From contig NZ_JBBCJO010000010.1 in assembly GCF_037190085.1 (NCBI RefSeq), positions 124,001 to 188,000 on the forward strand: a stretch of 64,000 nt of DNA. The letters are read 5' to 3'. This document shows positions 16,225 through 24,955 of the stretch, in pieces; position 1 is the stretch's first letter, and every line of letters begins with the position of its first letter. The translations under genes and the position numbers were made by a program. A model generated the notes under the pieces. It saw nothing but the letters and a program-made list of their open reading frames with translations. It was not told where the DNA came from and made no database searches. Source of the stretch: Gemmatimonas aurantiaca. GTDB taxonomy: Bacteria; Gemmatimonadota; Gemmatimonadetes; Gemmatimonadales; Gemmatimonadaceae.

Positions 16225-16805
16225 TGACGGACCCGGTGGTGATGCAGCGCGCGCACTCTCGCGCCCGGCGGATCGGAAGGTGGGCCGCCGTCATGGCCGC
16301 GGTGTCGACAGGTGTGTTCGTCGCATGGTTCCTGGGACTCGACTGGTTGTGGGCGGTCGCCATGGTGCTGGCGATCGGCTCCGTGGGGCTGGTGCTCGCC
16401 ACCATGACATCCGAGGAACCTCCAGCGTGGGATCCACCCGGGCGCGAAACGCCGCGTGGTATCCGTCTGGCCATTCCGATGATGGAGGAATCGCTCGCGG
16501 CGTGTGATCGCCTTGCCCGTCCGCTGATAGCGCGACACATGCGAGCCGTGGTGATCGAGGAACGCGACGACCGATTGGCTCGCGGGAGAATGCTGCGTCA
16601 GATGCGCGCACTGCTCGTGGCCGAATTGCGCGCTCGCGGTGTCGACCCCGTCGTTGGGCCACACGATGCCGTGGTCGCGCTGCTCGGCTCCGATGCCCTC
16701 AGCGTTCTCGATCCGAACGACGACAACCCCCTCACGACGACGGCCATCGTGAATTGCCTCGACGCCGTCGAGCGTCTCCACACCGAATCCCTCCCATCAC
16801 AATGA
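16224..16805 (+). CDS. Membrane protein of unknown function in a MoxR/DUF58 operon
   Basis: A 193-residue protein with two adjacent hydrophobic segments (about 18-40 and 43-62), then a soluble tail rich in Arg and Glu (RHMRAVVIEERDDRLARG, VAELRARGVDPVVGPHDA). No family was recognised. It is locked between DUF4129 (one-base TGATG overlap) and MoxR (four-base ATGA overlap), so it is almost certainly co-translated with them and may be a subunit of the same membrane complex. Confidence 0.7.
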   Translation: MTDPVVMQRAHSRARRIGRWAAVMAAVSTGVFVAWFLGLDWLWAVAMVLAIGSVGLVLATMTSEEPPAWDPPGRETPRGIRLAIPMMEESLAACDRLARPLIARHMRAVVIEERDDRLARGRMLRQMRALLVAELRARGVDPVVGPHDAVVALLGSDALSVLDPNDDNPLTTTAIVNCLDAVERLHTESLPSQ

Positions 16806-17800
16806 CTCGACTCGAACCGACGACCACCGCCCCGTTGACCGTTCCCGAGATCACCGAGCTCGTGACACGCATCCGCGCCGAGGTGGCGACCGCGGTCGTG
16901 GGGATGGATTCGGCGATCGAGTTCGCCATCGCCGCCATTCTCGCCGGCGGTCACACACTCTTCGAGGACGTCCCGGGGCTCGGCAAAACACTTGCCGCGC
17001 GCAGCATCGCCACGGCGATCGGCATCGACTTCCGTCGGTTGCAGTGTACACCGGATCTGCTCCCCGCCGACATCACGGGCTCGTTCGTCTATGCGCCGGC
17101 GACGATGTCATTCGACTTCCGCCCCGGCCCGGTGTTCACCGGTCTCTTTCTCGCCGACGAGATCAATCGCACCGCACCAAAGACGCAGTCGGCATTGCTC
17201 GAGGCGATGGCCGAGGGACAGGTGACGGTGGAAGGACAGAGTTTTCCGCTGCCACGCCCGTTCCACGTGATTGCGACGGCCAACCCGATCGAGTACGAGG
17301 GCACCTACGCGCTCCCCGAGGCGCAGCTCGATCGGTTCATGATACGGCTCGCCGTCGGGTACCCGGGTCGCGACGGTGAGCAGCAGGTGCTGCTCAACCG
17401 CGTGGCACGTCGACGCGAGCGGGCGGATGTCGCCACGGTCATCGACGCGGAGACGCTCGTGCGCATGCAGGCGGGCGTCGAGACCGTCACCGTGGATGCG
17501 GATGTCGTGCGCTACTGTGTGGATCTCGCCGAGGCAACCCGTGAGCATCCGGCGATCGCGGTTGGTGCGTCGCCACGCGGCTCGCAGGCGCTGCTGCTGA
17601 TGGCCCGATCGATCGCGGTGATTGCGGGTCGCCACTTCATTCTGCCGGAAGACGTGAAGCGCGTGGCGATCCCGGTGCTCGCCCACCGTCTGTCTCTCAC
17701 GACACAGTCGTGGGCCGCCGGCATGGATGCGACCCGGATTGTCGCCGAGATCGTGGAGCGCGTTCCCGGTCCGCTCGTCGCGGGCGTACGGCGCGCGTGA
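16802..17800 (+). CDS. MoxR-family AAA+ ATPase
   Basis: A 332-residue AAA+ ATPase of the MoxR family. Walker A is DVPGLGKT (near residue 58), followed by QCTPDLLPADITGS and the Walker B LADEINR (near 117), then APKTQSALLEAMAEGQVTV. Sensor 1 is FHVIATANPIEYEG and the lid domain contains YCVDLAEATR and GASPRGSQALLLMAR. MoxR proteins act as chaperones or activators of membrane or secreted VWA/DUF58-linked complexes. ATG at 16802 overlaps the previous stop by four bases and fits the family N-terminus. Confidence 0.95.
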   Translation: MTRLEPTTTAPLTVPEITELVTRIRAEVATAVVGMDSAIEFAIAAILAGGHTLFEDVPGLGKTLAARSIATAIGIDFRRLQCTPDLLPADITGSFVYAPATMSFDFRPGPVFTGLFLADEINRTAPKTQSALLEAMAEGQVTVEGQSFPLPRPFHVIATANPIEYEGTYALPEAQLDRFMIRLAVGYPGRDGEQQVLLNRVARRRERADVATVIDAETLVRMQAGVETVTVDADVVRYCVDLAEATREHPAIAVGASPRGSQALLLMARSIAVIAGRHFILPEDVKRVAIPVLAHRLSLTTQSWAAGMDATRIVAEIVERVPGPLVAGVRRA

Positions 17801-17868
17801 CCGGGAACTCCGCTGGGCCGAGTGCTCCTGTGCGAACGGTCGACATCATGGTCCGCCCGGAGTGGCGC

Positions 17869-19197
17869 ATGACGTCTTCGTTCGAGGTGGCGCTGGCGCT
17901 GGGGCTGTTGATCGCCCTGATCGGAACGCTGGCGAGTCGGGTGGACGTCGTGCTCATTGCGCTGCCACTCCTGGCTTGTGCGGCCATCGGATTCGACCGA
18001 AAGCCGCGCGCCGGAGCGCGGAGCACAATGCGCGTCGACGTCACGCGGCGTGCAGGCGATGACAACACGGGCAATTTCACGGGCAATTTCACGAGCAATT
18101 CCACGGACCACTTCACGAGTCACTTCGAGTATCGGATCGAAGTCGAGGCGCCGGCGGGTACCGAACTCGTTCATCTGCGCATCACGCCGCAGGGTTCATC
18201 CAGTCACGAACTGATTCTTGCGGCGCGGGATCTCGTCACCGTGACCGGGCGTCTCCCCATCGTGCACTCCGGACGTCAGCGGGTCGTGGAGGTGGGTTGC
18301 CGGCTGATTGGTGTGGACAGCGGATGGCTGTCGATACCGGTGCCGCAGGCCGTGGTGGAGCGGGTGGTGGATCCGGCCGTCGTGCCAATTGGATCGGTTC
18401 CGCTGCCGCATCGACTCACCGGTCTGACGGGCATTCACGGATCGGCGAGGCCGGGCGACGGCGGTGAGTTCCGCGATGTGCATCCGTATGCGCCGGGCGA
18501 TCGTTTGCGGCGCATCGACTGGAAGGCGACCGCGCGGCGTTCGCAGGGGTTCGGCGATCTCTACGTGCGTCGGACCGACGCGACATCGGATGCGACCCTC
18601 ATTCTCGTGATGGACAGTCGCGAAGATGTCGGTGAGCGAATCGAGGATTGGTCGGGAAGGCCCGGCGACGGTTCCGGTCTCACGTCGATGGATCTGGCGC
18701 GTGAGGCGGCGTCCTCACTCGCGACCGCGGCCATCGGCACGGGCGACCGGGTTGGTCTGATCGATCTCGCCGCGTACGACGGCGTGGTGAACGCCGGGGC
18801 CGGCAAGCGGCAACTCGAGCGGCTCCTGCGGCGCATTGCGATGTGTCGGCCGTCCGGCACATGGCTCAGCCGACGGCGGGCGCCCATCGTGCCCAACGGC
18901 GCGATTGTCTACCTGTTCTCGACGTTCCTCGACGACGATGTCACCGCGATCGCACTGCGATGGCGCGCGGCCGGTCATCGCGTCATTGCGGTCGACGTGC
19001 TGCCGACGCCGTTGTTCGATGGCAGCGGGCAACACACGCGGCTTGCGCATCGCATCGTGATGGCGGAGCGGCGCCGGCGCATTGCCGACGTGCGAGCCAA
19101 TGGGGTGGAGCTGTTCCGCTGGCAGGAGGATGCGGAGCAACCATCCCGCATCGCCGTCCTCCGCGCACTCTCCCGCGCGGGTCGGAGGCGGCGATGA
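17869..19197 (+). CDS. DUF58 family membrane-anchored protein
   Basis: A 442-residue protein: two hydrophobic segments near the N-terminus, a variable low-complexity stretch (about 67-86), a beta domain, and the DUF58 signature HPYAPGDRLRRIDWKATARR near residue 204. A VWA-like segment follows (TLILVMDSREDV). DUF58 proteins partner with MoxR ATPases. GGAG six bases before ATG 17869 makes it the best start; a GTG at 17797 overlapping the MoxR stop, and an ATG at 17848, are alternatives. The stop overlaps the next gene by four bases. A 12-base tandem repeat lies inside the N-terminal third. Confidence 0.88.
   Translation: MTSSFEVALALGLLIALIGTLASRVDVVLIALPLLACAAIGFDRKPRAGARSTMRVDVTRRAGDDNTGNFTGNFTSNSTDHFTSHFEYRIEVEAPAGTELVHLRITPQGSSSHELILAARDLVTVTGRLPIVHSGRQRVVEVGCRLIGVDSGWLSIPVPQAVVERVVDPAVVPIGSVPLPHRLTGLTGIHGSARPGDGGEFRDVHPYAPGDRLRRIDWKATARRSQGFGDLYVRRTDATSDATLILVMDSREDVGERIEDWSGRPGDGSGLTSMDLAREAASSLATAAIGTGDRVGLIDLAAYDGVVNAGAGKRQLERLLRRIAMCRPSGTWLSRRRAPIVPNGAIVYLFSTFLDDDVTAIALRWRAAGHRVIAVDVLPTPLFDGSGQHTRLAHRIVMAERRRRIADVRANGVELFRWQEDAEQPSRIAVLRALSRAGRRRR
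18067..18126 (+). repeat. Five tandem 12-base units inside the DUF58 gene
   Basis: Two exact copies of ACGGGCAATTTC are followed by three diverged copies (ACGAGCAATTCC, ACGGACCACTTC, ACGAGTCACTTC). They encode the tetrapeptide series TGNF-TGNF-TSNS-TDHF-TSHF. The period is a multiple of three, so length changes keep the frame. Confidence 0.9.
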
Positions 19198-19742
19198 GCA
19201 GCGGCATGGACGCTGCCCGCCCGCGCGCATCCGTTCCGGCGATCGGACCATGGGTGCCGACGGCGACGGTGCATCTCGCCTTCCTCGCCGTGGCGGCCGG
19301 GTTGTGTCTGCTCGTGCTCGAAGCGCCCTTCTGGCTTGGTGGCGGTCTGCTGCTGGCTGTCGCGGGAACGTTCGCGTCCAACGTGATCCCCAGATGGTGT
19401 GTGCTCTCCATTCTTGGCCTGAGCCAGTTGTGGCGCGAACCGTCGGTCACGGATGTCGTCTTCCATCTGCTGCTTGCGGGCGTGCATCTGCTCCACGTGA
19501 TCGGCAGTCTCGCCGGGCAGCTCCCGTGGCATGGGCGCATGCAGATGGCCGCGTTCGTGCGGCCGCTTCAGCGCTTCCTGCTCGTGCAGGTGGTGGTGCA
19601 GGGCATCGCGATTGGCGCGCTCCTCGCCTTCGGCGGTGGCCACGGAACGTTGCCGGGTCTGTCGATCTTTGCCGCCGCCGTGCTCGGTGTGATGGCGATC
19701 GTACTTGCTGGGCGGCTGCGTCTTGTTCGAGGACGCGACTGA
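19194..19742 (+). CDS. Membrane protein of unknown function, last gene of the MoxR/DUF58 operon
   Basis: A 182-residue integral membrane protein with about five hydrophobic segments (for example TVHLAFLAVAAGLCLLVL near 30 and GIAIGALLAF near 140). No family was recognised. GGAGG before ATG 19194 and a four-base overlap with the DUF58 stop show coupled translation. By position it may be a membrane component of the MoxR-linked system. Confidence 0.72.
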   Translation: MSSGMDAARPRASVPAIGPWVPTATVHLAFLAVAAGLCLLVLEAPFWLGGGLLLAVAGTFASNVIPRWCVLSILGLSQLWREPSVTDVVFHLLLAGVHLLHVIGSLAGQLPWHGRMQMAAFVRPLQRFLLVQVVVQGIAIGALLAFGGGHGTLPGLSIFAAAVLGVMAIVLAGRLRLVRGRD

Positions 19743-19918
19743 GGGAACGTGCAACACGACCATTGTTTGCGAGTACCAACCATCGTCTCCGGGGTCGTGA
19801 TTTGCGAAGTCGCCACCGCGTCCTCATGTTGGCTGAAGGACGGCATGATCGCTCCGCTGTGGGGCCGCATGACCGCACCAAGGATGATCTGTCATCTCAT
19901 CGATACCGACCACGGTCG

Positions 19919-20329
19919 ATGTCTATCGCTCTCATCTCGAAGGCCATTGCGATCTGGGCCGGCATCCTGCTGCTCGCCATCGCCAACGGGGCATTGCGTG
20001 AAGCCGTCCTGATCCCGAAGCTGGGCGCTCCTGTCGGTCTGGTGCTCAGCGGCATCCTGCTCTCGGCATTGATCGTCGGCGTCGCGTATTTCTCCCTGCC
20101 GTGGCTGGGAACGCGTCGCCCTTCGCACCTCTGGGGCATCGGCATTGGCTGGCTCGTGCTCACACTGGCCTTCGAGTTCTCCTTCGGCCGGTGGCAGGGA
20201 AAGTCCTGGTCCACGCTGTTCGAGGCGTACACGTTCAGGGGTGGCAATCTCTGGCCGATCGTTCTGCTCATCACGGCGCTGGCACCGACATTGGCGGCCA
20301 GGCTCATGCGAGGGCTCCCAGGTCGATGA
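19919..20329 (+). CDS. Small integral membrane protein
   Basis: A 136-residue protein with four hydrophobic segments (about 5-25, 37-58, 70-90 and 110-128) and short charged loops (RWQGKSWSTLFEAYTFRGGN). The layout of four helices with a conserved-looking FSFGRWQGKSW loop resembles small uncharacterised membrane proteins; no function is recognised. ATG at 19919 starts the first helix. The 176 bases between 19742 and 19919 show no other gene. Confidence 0.62.
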   Translation: MSIALISKAIAIWAGILLLAIANGALREAVLIPKLGAPVGLVLSGILLSALIVGVAYFSLPWLGTRRPSHLWGIGIGWLVLTLAFEFSFGRWQGKSWSTLFEAYTFRGGNLWPIVLLITALAPTLAARLMRGLPGR

Positions 20330-20366
20330 ACGATTTCCATCGTCGGAGTTCCTTTGCACGGCCCGA

Positions 20367-21005
20367 ATGCTGGCGAAGCATCCCCGGTGGCAGGCATTGG
20401 GAGATGCCGATGAAGAAGTGGACGTGGCCGCAGAATCAGAAACGGTGTCACGGCACGTGACCTCGGATGTGAAGCGTGCGATCAGGGTGCCGCTCTCCGA
20501 TCCGTGTGCATTGCTCCTGAGGTTTCGACAGGCGTTTGGTGTGGGTGTGAAGGCAGACATCCTTGCGGTCTTGCTGACCAACGAAGACAAGCCGCTGCCG
20601 GTGAAAGAACTCGCGGAGCTTGCCGGCTACACGCAGGTTGCCGTCCGTGCAGCGCTGACCGATCTTGCGCACGCTGGATTCGTCATCACCCGTCAAGGCC
20701 GTCCACTTCGTTATATCGCTCCAGTCCAGCCGTGGCGTGGGCTGCTCTCGATGAAGTCGATCCCGGCATGGCAGCCGTGGGCTGCGTTCTATGGCTTCAG
20801 TACAGCCGTCCAGCAGACTGTCGGTGAAGGGACGGAAAAGGGATGGAGCGAGTATGCGCTCTTCACCAAGGTGAGAGCCCGGATCCGACAGGCGTCTTCG
20901 TTGTTCGAACATGTGACGACGACACAGCGCGAGATCGATTTGCCGGACGAAGATGTGGGCGGTGCTATCCAGATGCTCACTCGCTGGGCCGCCAAGTACG
21001 CATGA
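20367..21005 (+). CDS. Winged-helix transcriptional regulator
   Basis: A 212-residue cytoplasmic protein with a central winged helix-turn-helix (about 67-115: ILAVLLTNEDKPLPVKELAE, then AVRAALTDLAHAGFV and the wing ITRQGRPLRYIAP). The flanking regions are unrecognised; the C-terminus may bind a ligand or mediate dimerisation. The HTH suggests an MarR/ArsR-like repressor, but the long extra domains are unusual. ATG at 20367 is chosen as the first clean start after the membrane gene; the true start could be slightly different. A diverged copy of part of this HTH lies at 12700-12772. Confidence 0.6.
   Translation: MLAKHPRWQALGDADEEVDVAAESETVSRHVTSDVKRAIRVPLSDPCALLLRFRQAFGVGVKADILAVLLTNEDKPLPVKELAELAGYTQVAVRAALTDLAHAGFVITRQGRPLRYIAPVQPWRGLLSMKSIPAWQPWAAFYGFSTAVQQTVGEGTEKGWSEYALFTKVRARIRQASSLFEHVTTTQREIDLPDEDVGGAIQMLTRWAAKYA
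20565..20637 (+). repeat. Intact copy of the dispersed HTH segment
   Basis: This is the in-gene partner of 12700-12772; the two differ at six of 73 positions by my count. Here the segment continues into a complete helix-turn-helix. Confidence 0.75.
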
Positions 21006-21026
21006 CATGACATCCCCGAGCCTCCC

Positions 21027-21530
21027 ATGCGCCTGATATCCGCTGTGACATTCCTCGCCACTCTTGCCGGTACCGGCGGCCTGGGTGCACAAAACGCGTC
21101 GCCGCCGCCTTCGGCTCTTCCTTCAGTGGCGCTGCCGCCCATGCTCGACCGGGTACTTCGTGACTACGAAGCCGCCTGGCACCGAGGCGATGCGGCTGGC
21201 CTGGCCGCGCTGTTCCACGAAGACGGGTTCGTGTTGCAGGGAGGACGTCCGCCGGTGCGTGGGCACACGGCAATCCAGAGAGCGTACACCGGTCAGGGCG
21301 GCAGCCCGCTCCGGCTTCGGGCGCTGGCAACCGCGATCGGGGACACGGTTGGATACATCATCGGTGCCTACGGATACGGGGATTCCCCGGAGGACGTGGG
21401 GAAGTTCACGCTCACCCTCCGTCGTCGACCCGGGGGGCCGTGGCTCATCTTCTCCGACATGGACAACTCGAGCCGGCCGGCACGTCCGGTCAGTGCTCCG
21501 CCTGCCGACTCCCTCGCGAGTCGGCAGTAA
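21027..21530 (+). CDS. Secreted SnoaL/DUF4440-type (NTF2-like) protein
   Basis: A 167-residue exported protein: signal peptide 1-21 (MRLISAVTFLATLAGTGGLG), then a cone-shaped NTF2-like fold. Typical elements are LRDYEAAWHRGDAAGLAALF, DGFVLQGGRPPVRGHTAI, a DTVGYIIGAYGYG strand and TLRRRPGGPWLIFSDMDN. DUF4440/SgcJ-like proteins bind small hydrophobic ligands or carry simple enzymatic functions; none can be named here. It follows the regulator by 21 bases and may share its transcript. Confidence 0.75.
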   Translation: MRLISAVTFLATLAGTGGLGAQNASPPPSALPSVALPPMLDRVLRDYEAAWHRGDAAGLAALFHEDGFVLQGGRPPVRGHTAIQRAYTGQGGSPLRLRALATAIGDTVGYIIGAYGYGDSPEDVGKFTLTLRRRPGGPWLIFSDMDNSSRPARPVSAPPADSLASRQ

Positions 21531-21599
21531 GCATCCGACCACGAACGTGTGTCACCGTGCACATGATGGGCCGTCACTCCTGCAGCCACGCCCGCGTCC

Positions 21600-22331
21600 T
21601 TACCGGGGGCTCTGGGATATGGTGTTCCTCACCTGTCCCCGGTCATCGAGAAATTCGAGGCGACCAACGCCGAGGGAGTCCACCCCGAGGCGTGCCCGGA
21701 CACGCCCCTGCGGGTCACGGAGTTCGAGCATCGCGGTACGGTCGCGGCTGCCCACGAAGAGCCGCTGTGCACCCTGCACACGCTCGCGGGTACGAAGGCG
21801 TTCGCGCTCGAGGGAATCGCGACGCGAGCCTGCAGGGGCCAGCCTCACGGCTTCGGCCAGACGGAACTGCTCGGAGAGGGGAGCATCGGTCGGCCGATCC
21901 CAGACACCCAGTCCCGCTCGGCGCTGTCGCCCATTGTCGGCGTATTGCATGGCCACGACCTGATTCTGTCGCCATTGATCGAACGAGAGCTGGCCGCCGG
22001 CCTGGTACGAGGAGTCGCGGGGATAACCTTCGTAGATCAGGCCGCCCACTTCGTCACCCTGCTCGTTGAAGAAGATCATGCCCGCCGAGCGCGTGCGTTC
22101 CACCCAGGCCGGAGGATATTCTTTCCCGCCGAAAGTGGCACCAGGCAGTCGGGCCGGATTGGCGAGAACCAGAAGTGTCCTGCCGCTGGAGTCCACGATG
22201 TTCAGGCGTTCGACCGTCAGTTCCGGAGCGCGCTGATCGCGGCGGAAACCGGTGGTGAGCAACACGATCAGCGTCACGAACATCATGACGTTGGAGATGG
22301 CGATGCCGCGATGCAACGACGATGTGGACAT
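21600..22331 (-). CDS. Membrane-anchored hypothetical protein
   Basis: A 243-residue protein with one N-terminal membrane segment (about 12-28, SNVMMFVTLIVLLTTGF) and a periplasmic beta-rich body. The body has two similar halves: LTVERLNIVDSSGRTLLVLA near the start and TAMLELRDPQGRVRARLGVD near the end, separated by a charged helix (RRDSLERERLRTRERV). Repeated 'D-x-x-G-R-x-R-x-L-G' strands suggest a bactofilin- or tail-fibre-like beta solenoid, but I recognise no family. It diverges from DinB; the 194-base gap holds both promoters, none of which I can define. Confidence 0.6.
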   Translation of the reverse strand: MSTSSLHRGIAISNVMMFVTLIVLLTTGFRRDQRAPELTVERLNIVDSSGRTLLVLANPARLPGATFGGKEYPPAWVERTRSAGMIFFNEQGDEVGGLIYEGYPRDSSYQAGGQLSFDQWRQNQVVAMQYADNGRQRRAGLGVWDRPTDAPLSEQFRLAEAVRLAPAGSRRDSLERERLRTRERVQGAQRLFVGSRDRTAMLELRDPQGRVRARLGVDSLGVGRLEFLDDRGQVRNTISQSPR

Positions 22332-22525
22332 GAGCGGATCAGGAGGATGTCAAACCAGTGGTCACCGGCCGGACTGGTGGACCACCGTCGATTCTGTCTG
22401 TGACAGGAGCACCCTTCCTTCGGTTGCACGGCGATGTTTGACGGAGACCGCGGTTCGCCAAGCAGACCTGTGCACTCACGGCTCGGGACGATGGTTCCCC
22501 TGCCTTCTTCCTTCGAGCGCCAACC

Positions 22526-22969
22526 ATGAACTTCCCCATTCTGTTCGAACATCTCGAGTGGGCCGACCGCCGGGCGCTGACCGCCATGGCGTCGCTTGGC
22601 CAGGACAGTGCCCAGTACGCCGAATCGGTGCGGCTCTACGCACATCTGGCGGGTGCCGCGCACACCTGGTGCGCGCGTGTGGAAGGTCGTACGCCGGAGC
22701 ATCCGGTGTGGCCATCCCTGTCGCTCGACGAGGCGACGGCGCTTTCACGCGTCAGTGTGGCCGGTTTGCGCACGGCCGCCGATGGTGATCTCACGCGGGT
22801 GGTGGAGTACCAGAACAGTGCGGGGCACTCGTTTCACAACACGGTCGCGGAGATTCTCGGGCAGGTGATTCTGCACGGCAGTTATCATCGCGGCCAGTTG
22901 GCGTTGCTGGCGCGTCAGGGTGGCGGGACACCGGCCATGACGGACTACATCTTCTATGCCCGGATGTGA
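22526..22969 (+). CDS. DinB-family four-helix protein
   Basis: A 147-residue DinB/YfiT-like protein. The fold's metal ligands are visible: FEHLEWAD near the N-terminus (His9), His43 or His49 in the AHLAGAAHTW helix, and the closing pair in ILGQVILHGSYHRGQLALL (about 110-128). DinB proteins are bacillithiol/mycothiol-type transferases or stress-induced metal-dependent hydrolases; the substrate cannot be told from sequence. Length and motif spacing fit a complete protein. Confidence 0.9.
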   Translation: MNFPILFEHLEWADRRALTAMASLGQDSAQYAESVRLYAHLAGAAHTWCARVEGRTPEHPVWPSLSLDEATALSRVSVAGLRTAADGDLTRVVEYQNSAGHSFHNTVAEILGQVILHGSYHRGQLALLARQGGGTPAMTDYIFYARM

Positions 22970-23009
22970 GGCGGATTGTGAGGCGATGTCGACCGATCTG
23001 CTGTCGGTA

Positions 23010-23043
23010 TTGCACCGTGGAATAATACTTAGGTAAATACTTA
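23010..23043 (+). promoter_or_regulatory. AT-rich promoter patch with 12-bp-spaced direct repeats
   Basis: TTGCAC (23010-23015) and TAAATA (23034-23039), 18 bases apart, form a plausible sigma-70 promoter for the PEP-CTERM gene at 23174. AATACTTA occurs at 23024-23031 and again at 23036-23043, twelve bases on, roughly one helical turn, as expected for tandem regulator sites. The stretch is the most AT-rich point for several kilobases. The 22970-23173 gap otherwise shows no gene. Confidence 0.4.
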
Positions 23044-23173
23044 AATATTGGCGTGATTGTATGGGCCACGTCTCCACGTGAGCCTCTCTGAGCCGGATCT
23101 GCGCGTGTCGGGCACGGACTCCCCCGCCTTCCGGTGGGGAGGAGTACCGACTCTCACCCATACTCGGGCTCAC

Positions 23174-23917
23174 ATGATGAAACGTCGACTCCTTCTCCTG
23201 GCGGCACTCGCGACCGCCTCTCCCGCCGCTGCCCAGACCCTGGTCTACCAGGGGGACCATCAGGGCGGAACCACCTGTTCGGCCAAGGGCAGCAGTCTCG
23301 CGACCGGGTGCGTGATGTACGACAACATCACTGTTGGCGGTGATGGTTGGAACGTCACCGGACTGTTCGGGCACTTCTATCAGCCTGCTGTCGACGGGAT
23401 GGCGCCGTGGACATCGGCCTTCTGGGAGATCAGGAGTGGCATGTCCGAAGGAAACGCCGGTACTCTGTTGTTTGGAGGGGCCTCTTCCGTCGTTTCGGCC
23501 ACTCAGGTAGCCACCGGGCGGAGCTTCACCGGCAGCGCGACGTTCGAGGAATACCTCGCGACACTCATTCTGCCAGAATTTTTCCTGGCACCCGGAAGCT
23601 ACTGGATCGGGATCGCTCCGGTGGTGATCGAGACTGCCGCCTCCTACGTGGGGGCTTATGCCTCGTGGACCGGAGGGACGGGTGGAATCAACAGCCAGGC
23701 GGACAACAAGGGCATCGCGTGGATCAACGGCTCACAGAATTACCTCGTCGTGGACCACGATTTCTCCTACGGCGTCCTCGGCACGCTCGCGGAGAGTGGA
23801 GATCCGGGGAACGGCAATCCCGGTAACCCCAATGTCACGGTTCCTGAACCGGCAACCGTGACCCTGCTCGCGGCGGGGCTGCTGGCGGTGGCGGGATTGC
23901 GGCGGCGCAAGCGCTGA
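23174..23917 (+). CDS. PEP-CTERM sorting-domain exoprotein
   Basis: A 247-residue secreted protein. MMKRRLLLLAALATASPAAA is the signal peptide. The mature body (about 22-210) is Gly/Thr/Ser-rich and beta-rich with no recognised domain; a linker (SGDPGNGNPGNPN) follows. The C-terminus is a textbook PEP-CTERM tripartite signal: VPEPAT, a hydrophobic helix, then RRRKR. Such proteins are processed by an exosortase (EpsH-like), which is not in this window. ATG 23174 (or 23177) begins the leader; the frame is open further upstream but without coding features. Confidence 0.9.
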   Translation: MMKRRLLLLAALATASPAAAQTLVYQGDHQGGTTCSAKGSSLATGCVMYDNITVGGDGWNVTGLFGHFYQPAVDGMAPWTSAFWEIRSGMSEGNAGTLLFGGASSVVSATQVATGRSFTGSATFEEYLATLILPEFFLAPGSYWIGIAPVVIETAASYVGAYASWTGGTGGINSQADNKGIAWINGSQNYLVVDHDFSYGVLGTLAESGDPGNGNPGNPNVTVPEPATVTLLAAGLLAVAGLRRRKR

Positions 23918-23983
23918 GGGAGGCATGAGAGAAGACGAGAGAATCCGGGCTCTCTTCTTCTTTCGTGCCACGGACCCTGGCCA

Positions 23984-24955
23984 TCACTCCCGCGACGGCG
24001 CGATGGCACGGCCTTCACCGGCCAGCCACCGAAGCAGCTGTGCCGCATACAACGCGTTCTGCTGCGCGCGCGGTTCGTTCATGCCCATCGGCGCACGCTG
24101 AGCGCCGGCGCGCTGCGCCGACAGCATCGCGGCCTCTCCCAGCACGACGACGCGTCCCTTTCCAATGGAGAGCGCCGCGCCCTGCAGCCAGTCCTCACCC
24201 TGTATGCTGGGCACGGTGTCCCCGAAGACCCACGCCGTCTTCGGCAGCCAGATATGACTCGCGCGCGGCAGTGTCATGAGAGGCACGCCGCCACGCAGCA
24301 GACGGAACGCCGATCCCGTGAATGCCACGATGGAGTCGACCGTACCGGCGCCGATGAGTGGGGACCGCAGTCCACTACTGCGCCGATAGACGAGAACACT
24401 CTCCGCATCCTTTTCGGGCGAGGCAAACGCAAAACCGTTCACGAACTGCACGCCCAATGCCCGACCGAGCTGTTCCGCCGCGCCCGCAAACGGCATGTGG
24501 TCAGCCACCAGCAGCAGACCGCCGCCCTGTTCGACGAATCGCACCACGGCCGCAATTTCGGCGGCATCAAATGCGCTGGGAGTGGGAAGTGTCCAGTTTC
24601 CCGATCCATTGCGTTCGTTCAGGGCGTTTGCAATGACCAGAACGGACACGTTCCGCAGCGCCTCGTCCGAGAATTGCCGACGGAGCGGCTGCACGCGGAA
24701 GCCGATACCGGTCGCCATGCGCCCGAACGTCAGGTATCGCCCATCGAGGGTGTGGAAGTTGTGGTGCGCTTCATCGAGCACGAGCAGTGGACCTTCGCCC
24801 GCCTTCCAGCGAGGCGCGCCGGTGTGTGCGACGAACGCGGAATCAGCGACTTGCTGCGCCGCTGCGGTGCGAACAGTCGTCATCGCGGCGAGCAACAGCG
24901 CGGGAACCATGCAGGTCGTCCGCAACATCGGGATGGCGCGAAGAAATCCTGTCAT
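23984..24955 (-). CDS. Secreted DUF4350-type protein
   Basis: A 323-residue exported protein. The signal peptide spans about 1-35 (VPALLLAAMTTVRTAAAQ). The body is a GATase1-like alpha/beta fold of the DUF4350 type: LLVLDEAHHNFHTLDGRY near 60, SVLVIANALNE, VRFVEQGGGLLLVADHMPFA near 155, and a late GKGRVVVLGEAAM. The family binds rather than hydrolyses glutamine-like ligands as far as known; the role is unknown. ATG 24955 is chosen over the longer frame (to 25096) because it begins the leader. The 242-base gap to 25198 contains nothing I recognise. Confidence 0.75.
   Translation of the reverse strand: MTGFLRAIPMLRTTCMVPALLLAAMTTVRTAAAQQVADSAFVAHTGAPRWKAGEGPLLVLDEAHHNFHTLDGRYLTFGRMATGIGFRVQPLRRQFSDEALRNVSVLVIANALNERNGSGNWTLPTPSAFDAAEIAAVVRFVEQGGGLLLVADHMPFAGAAEQLGRALGVQFVNGFAFASPEKDAESVLVYRRSSGLRSPLIGAGTVDSIVAFTGSAFRLLRGGVPLMTLPRASHIWLPKTAWVFGDTVPSIQGEDWLQGAALSIGKGRVVVLGEAAMLSAQRAGAQRAPMGMNEPRAQQNALYAAQLLRWLAGEGRAIAPSRE

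Noticed and set aside
23040..23065. Sigma-54 promoter for the PEP-CTERM gene
   Set aside because: A TGGC element is present, but the GC of the -12 box is TG and does not fit the strict 10-base spacing.
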